Notes under the pieces: generated by a model
Database searches by the model: none
The model's input: the letters and a program-made list of their open reading frames with translations, nothing else
What the model was told of the DNA's origin: nothing
Program-made: the position numbers and the translations under genes
Shown: piece by piece, positions 60,562-64,000 of the stretch
Position numbering within the stretch: position 1 is the stretch's first letter
Layout of the letters: each line of letters starts with the position of its first letter
Assembly: GCF_004349195.1 (NCBI RefSeq)
Contig: NZ_SMLG01000006.1
Span: 62,001 to 126,000 of the forward strand
Direction: 5' to 3'
DNA length: 64,000 bases
Source of the DNA: Flavobacterium rhamnosiphilum
Lineage (GTDB): Bacteria; Bacteroidota; Bacteroidia; Flavobacteriales; Flavobacteriaceae

Positions 60562-62004
60562 ATGAAAAAATTATTAGTTGCCAACAGAGGGGAAATCGCC
60601 ATCAGGGTGATGAAAACCGCACAAAAAATGGGCATTAAAACCGTAGCAGTTTATTCAACTGCCGACAGAAATGCACCACACGTAAAATTTGCTGATGAGG
60701 CCGTTTGGATTGGGGAAGCACCTTCGAGTCAATCGTATTTATTAGGAAGTAAAATTATAGAGGTTGCGAAATCTTTAAACGTAGATGCCATTCATCCGGG
60801 TTATGGATTTCTGAGTGAAAATGCTGATTTTGCTGAAGAAGCGGAGAAAAATAACATCATTTTTATTGGTCCAAAGTCGAAAGCGATAAAAATTATGGGA
60901 AGTAAATTAGCGGCTAAGGATGCCGTTAAGCAATACAATATTCCAATGGTTCCCGGTTTTGACGAAGCCATTACTGATGTCGAAAAAGCAAAAGGCGTTG
61001 CCAAAAAAATTGGTTTCCCTATACTGATTAAAGCATCTGCAGGAGGTGGTGGAAAAGGAATGCGTGTGGTAGAAAGTGAAGCTGATTTTGAATCCCAAAT
61101 GGATCGCGCCATCAGTGAAGCAATTGCTGCGTTTGGAGATGGTTCGGTTTTTATCGAAAAATATGTGGGCTCGCCAAGACATATCGAAATTCAAATAATG
61201 GCGGACAGTCATGGGAATGTATTGTATTTATTCGAAAGAGAATGCAGCATCCAGCGTCGTCATCAAAAAGTGATAGAAGAAGCGCCTTCTTCGGTTTTAA
61301 CACCTGAATTGCGTAAAAAAATGGGGGAAGCCGCTGTTTTGGTAGCCAAATCATGTGATTATTTAGGAGCGGGAACTGTTGAGTTTTTATTGGACGAAAA
61401 CAATAATTTCTACTTCCTAGAAATGAATACCCGTTTGCAGGTGGAACATCCCGTTACGGAATGGATTACCGGAACCGACTTGGTGGAACTGCAAATCAGA
61501 GTCGCCAGGGGAGAAGCATTGGCAATCAAACAAGAAGACTTGAAAATAAAAGGACATGCGATGGAGTTACGTGTGTATGCCGAAGATCCATTGAATGATT
61601 TTCTACCGAGTGTGGGGCATTTGGACGTCTATCAATTGCCTGTTGGAGAAGGAATTCGTGTGGATAATGGTTTTGAGCAAGGGATGGATATTCCCATTTA
61701 TTACGATCCGATGTTGGCCAAATTAATCACCTATGGAGAAACCCGTGAAGAGGCCATTCAAATTATGATAAAGGCCATTGAAGACTATCATGTGGAAGGC
61801 GTGCAGACGACGTTGCCTTTCGGAAAATTTGTTTTTGAACATGAGGCGTTTCGTTCCGGAAAATTTGACACGCATTTCGTGAAGAACTATTATAATGCCG
61901 ATGTGTTGAAAAAACAAATGGCGCAAGAAGCCGAAATCGCTGCTTTGGTAGCGTTGAAACAGTATTTTGAAGATCAAAAAATCGTACGCTTACCAATTCA
62001 ATAA
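60562..62004 (+). CDS. accC: Biotin carboxylase subunit
   Basis: A 480-aa ATP-grasp enzyme that carboxylates biotin using bicarbonate and ATP. Motifs: KKLLVANRGEIAIRVMKTA, IHPGYGFLSENADFA, ATP lid KASAGGGGKGMRVV, IEKYVGSPRHIEIQIMAD, catalytic ERECSIQRRHQKVIEEAPS and EMNTRLQVEHPVTE. It is the second gene of the operon, with the beta subunit 3 bp downstream. Confidence 0.96.
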   Translation: MKKLLVANRGEIAIRVMKTAQKMGIKTVAVYSTADRNAPHVKFADEAVWIGEAPSSQSYLLGSKIIEVAKSLNVDAIHPGYGFLSENADFAEEAEKNNIIFIGPKSKAIKIMGSKLAAKDAVKQYNIPMVPGFDEAITDVEKAKGVAKKIGFPILIKASAGGGGKGMRVVESEADFESQMDRAISEAIAAFGDGSVFIEKYVGSPRHIEIQIMADSHGNVLYLFERECSIQRRHQKVIEEAPSSVLTPELRKKMGEAAVLVAKSCDYLGAGTVEFLLDENNNFYFLEMNTRLQVEHPVTEWITGTDLVELQIRVARGEALAIKQEDLKIKGHAMELRVYAEDPLNDFLPSVGHLDVYQLPVGEGIRVDNGFEQGMDIPIYYDPMLAKLITYGETREEAIQIMIKAIEDYHVEGVQTTLPFGKFVFEHEAFRSGKFDTHFVKNYYNADVLKKQMAQEAEIAALVALKQYFEDQKIVRLPIQ

Positions 62005-62007
62005 AGT

Positions 62008-63549
62008 ATGGAATCTAAAATAAAAACACTAAACGATAAAATTGCCGAAGCACATTTGGGTGGCGGTAAAAACAGAATTGCAAAACAGCATTCCAATAAA
62101 AAACTAACGGCGAGAGAACGCGTCAATTATTTGATGGACGAAGGTTCTTTTGAAGAAATCGGGATGTTGGTGACGCACCGAACGTCTGATTTTGGAATGG
62201 AAAAAGAACTGTATTACGGTGATGGTGTCATTACAGGATACGGAACCATAAACGGACGATTGGTCTATATTTTTGCACAGGATTTTACGGTTTTTGGTGG
62301 TTCATTATCTGAAACCCATGCCGAGAAAATCTGTAAAGTCATGGATATGGCAGTCAAAATGGGAGCACCTATGATTGGACTGAATGATTCAGGTGGAGCC
62401 CGTATTCAGGAAGGCGTACGTTCTTTGGGCGGGTATGCCGATATTTTCTTTAGAAACGTACAAGCCAGCGGCGTGATTCCGCAAATTTCTGCAATTATGG
62501 GGCCTTGCGCCGGTGGAGCCGTGTATTCTCCTGCGATGACTGATTTTACGATGATGGTTGAAGATACCAGTTATATGTTTGTAACAGGGCCGAATGTGGT
62601 AAAAACCGTAACCAATGAAACCGTGACTTCAGAGGAATTGGGTGGTGCGAGTACGCATTCCACTAAATCTGGTGTGGCGCATTGCACCTCGACCAATGAT
62701 GTGGAATGTCTGGAAGATTTGAAACGCTTGTTGAGTTATTTGCCACAAAGCAATAAAGAAAAAGCACATAATTTACCTTACGAACTGAATGATGAGGTGC
62801 GTACCAAATTAGCGACTATTATTCCGGATAATCCCAACAAACCGTACGATATGCACGAGGTGATTGGTGGTATTATTGATGAAGATTCGTTTTTTGAAAT
62901 TCATAAAAATTATGCCGAAAATATTTTGGTAGGTTTTGCCCGATTGGGAGGAAAAAGCATTGGGATTATAGCGAACCAACCGATGATTTTAGCCGGTTGT
63001 CTCGATGTGAACAGTTCGAAAAAAGCGGCTCGATTTACCCGTTTTTGCGATTGTTTTAATATTCCGTTATTGGTTTTGGTGGATGTACCCGGCTTTTTAC
63101 CGGGAACCGACCAAGAGTGGAACGGGATTATTGTTCACGGTGCGAAACTGTTGTACGCCCTTAGCGAAGCAACCGTGCCAAGAGTAACCGTGATTACACG
63201 TAAAGCCTATGGCGGTGCGTATGATGTAATGAACTCCAAACACATTGGTGCCGACATGAATTTTGCCTGGCCAACTGCTGAAATTGCCGTGATGGGAGCC
63301 AAAGGTGCCAGTGAAATTATCTTTAAAAAAGAAATTAACGAAGCCGAAGACCATGAAGCAAAACTTTTGGAAAAAGAAGCGGAATATGCCGATTTGTTTG
63401 CGAATCCGTATACAGCAGCGCAACGTGGTTTTGTAGATGAGGTAATCCTACCGCAAGACACCCGACGCAAATTGATAAAAGCTTTTAGTATGCTCGAAAA
63501 TAAAGTGAGTGTTACTCCTAATAGAAAACACGGGAATATTCCTTTGTAA
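62008..63549 (+). CDS. Acyl-CoA carboxylase beta (carboxyltransferase) subunit
   Basis: A 513-aa carboxyltransferase of the PccB/MccB type. [21 protein letters not shown] at the start is the family opening, [28 protein letters not shown] (read as [14 protein letters not shown] and [10 protein letters not shown]) is the acyl-CoA-binding loop, [15 protein letters not shown] the first oxyanion loop, [18 protein letters not shown] the biotin-binding block and [17 protein letters not shown] the second. The likely substrate is propionyl-CoA, by layout; methylcrotonyl-CoA is possible. A terminator follows. Confidence 0.93.
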   Translation: MESKIKTLNDKIAEAHLGGGKNRIAKQHSNKKLTARERVNYLMDEGSFEEIGMLVTHRTSDFGMEKELYYGDGVITGYGTINGRLVYIFAQDFTVFGGSLSETHAEKICKVMDMAVKMGAPMIGLNDSGGARIQEGVRSLGGYADIFFRNVQASGVIPQISAIMGPCAGGAVYSPAMTDFTMMVEDTSYMFVTGPNVVKTVTNETVTSEELGGASTHSTKSGVAHCTSTNDVECLEDLKRLLSYLPQSNKEKAHNLPYELNDEVRTKLATIIPDNPNKPYDMHEVIGGIIDEDSFFEIHKNYAENILVGFARLGGKSIGIIANQPMILAGCLDVNSSKKAARFTRFCDCFNIPLLVLVDVPGFLPGTDQEWNGIIVHGAKLLYALSEATVPRVTVITRKAYGGAYDVMNSKHIGADMNFAWPTAEIAVMGAKGASEIIFKKEINEAEDHEAKLLEKEAEYADLFANPYTAAQRGFVDEVILPQDTRRKLIKAFSMLENKVSVTPNRKHGNIPL

Positions 63550-63568
63550 TTGTTGGATAGAATTGAAG

Positions 63569-63599
63569 AAACCACCTGATGAAGGTGGTTTTTTTTTGG
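63569..63599 (+). terminator. Terminator of the carboxylase operon
   Basis: AACCACCT-GATGA-AGGTGGTT with a run of eight or more T. Confidence 0.9.
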
Positions 63600-63615
63600 T
63601 TTTATGCTTTCTAAA

Positions 63616-64000
63616 TTATTTTTCTAATACGAACCTAAACCCAATCCCGTGTAAATTTTCTATTGCAATTCCTTTTTCGTTGGTCAAAATTTTGCGCAAG
63701 CGGGAAATAAAAACATCCAGACTGCGTCCCATAAAATAATCGTCGTCGCCCCAAAGTGAAGTAAGGATTTGTTCTCGTTTTAGAACTGTATTTTTATTGT
63801 CTAGAAATAATTTCAAGAGTTCGGATTCGCGTTGCGTGAGGGGTATTTTTTCGTTTTCGTTGTATAGAATAAAATTTTTGGTATCAAATTGGTATTTCCC
63901 AATTTCATAAATTGATTTCTCAACAGAATTATTTTTATGGGAACGTTTCAGGAAAACTTCTATTTTTAGGATTAATTCTTCAATGCTGAAAGGCTTTACG
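63616..64000 (-). CDS. OmpR/PhoB-family response regulator, 5' end outside window
   Basis: 128 complete codons of the C-terminal part are present. The visible N-terminal end KPFSIEELILKIEVFLKRS is the end of the receiver domain (Lys-Pro switch). A linker and a winged-helix domain follow: IPLTQRESELLKLFLDNKN, REQILTSLWGDDDYFMGRSLDVFISRLRK (read as REQILTSLWGDDDYFMG and RSLDVFISRLRK), then IENLHGIGFRFVLEK. It binds DNA in response to a histidine kinase; the partner is beyond the edge. It converges with the carboxylase operon. Confidence 0.92.
   Translation of the reverse strand, partial: VKPFSIEELILKIEVFLKRSHKNNSVEKSIYEIGKYQFDTKNFILYNENEKIPLTQRESELLKLFLDNKNTVLKREQILTSLWGDDDYFMGRSLDVFISRLRKILTNEKGIAIENLHGIGFRFVLEK

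Noticed and set aside
62008..63549. Small minus-strand frames inside the carboxylase genes
   Set aside because: Shadows of strongly coding plus-strand genes with clear family motifs.

Overview
The window is 64 kb of chromosome from an AT-rich Bacteroidota, most likely a Flavobacterium. Support comes from Bacteroidetes-type promoters (TAnnTTTG at -7, sometimes TTG near -33) before many genes, almost no Shine-Dalgarno signals, a type IX secretion cargo with SprB-like repeats and a type B C-terminal domain, bacillithiol gene bshC, the rpmB-rpmG-DUF4295-ftsY cluster, DUF5723 and DUF4295 families, and dispersed palindromic repeats of the kind common in flavobacterial genomes. No rRNA or tRNA gene, insertion sequence, prophage or CRISPR array was recognised.

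Layout. 1-13 kb: a Lys/Ala-rich protein cut by the left edge, a pepT operon, pyrD, a divergent regulatory region between satD-DUF3307 and HMG-CoA lyase, a lipoprotein/DUF5723 pair, a P-type cation ATPase and guaB. 13-21.5 kb: a kefC-like/kefF-like pair, a second CPA2 antiporter, purB, a sirtuin and a TrmH-type methylase. 21.5-23.7 kb: a small accessory patch with a RelE/ParE-type toxin-antitoxin pair, a mosaic of palindromes, and a secreted orphan gene lying exactly between two 15-bp inverted repeats. 23.7-33.5 kb: secA, DUF2795, a PduO-type cobalamin adenosyltransferase, an ATP-grasp enzyme, a LolD-like ATPase, a lipoprotein, a methyltransferase and an unusual SDR protein. 33.5-37.6 kb: an accessory island between the SDR gene and a convergent ABC-F gene. 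It holds a HigBA module, a small membrane protein and an EcoRV-like restriction-modification system, and each segment is preceded by a full or partial copy of the SDR 3' end and its terminator hairpin. 37.6-50 kb: ABC-F, a start-less antitoxin-like ORF, glycosyltransferase, dihydrolipoyl acyltransferase E2, exonuclease, FAH and Hpt proteins, CinA, ribosomal proteins, FtsY, a serine hydrolase and DUF721. 50-64 kb: ndk, an NagX/HGSNAT-like membrane protein, bshC, a 1.2-kDa-residue-class (about 1215 aa) adhesin-like T9SS protein, a B12-binding-type radical SAM protein, a three-gene biotin-dependent acyl-CoA carboxylase operon, and the 3' part of an OmpR-family response regulator.

How the genes work together. 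Most genes are housekeeping: purine and pyrimidine synthesis, Sec and SRP targeting, ribosome, branched-chain and propionate-type acyl-CoA metabolism (HMG-CoA lyase, E2, acyl-CoA carboxylase, cobalamin adenosyltransferase) and K+/H+ homeostasis. The points most worth following are (1) the SDR 3'-end hotspot with its EcoRV-like system, (2) the satD-DUF3307 module with three 22-bp palindromes at an exact 28-bp period, (3) two families of structured repeat elements with stem covariation, and (4) short palindromes that have entered coding sequences in frame (ftsY, E2, glycosyltransferase). All assignments come from reading the sequence and remembered family features; no database search was run.
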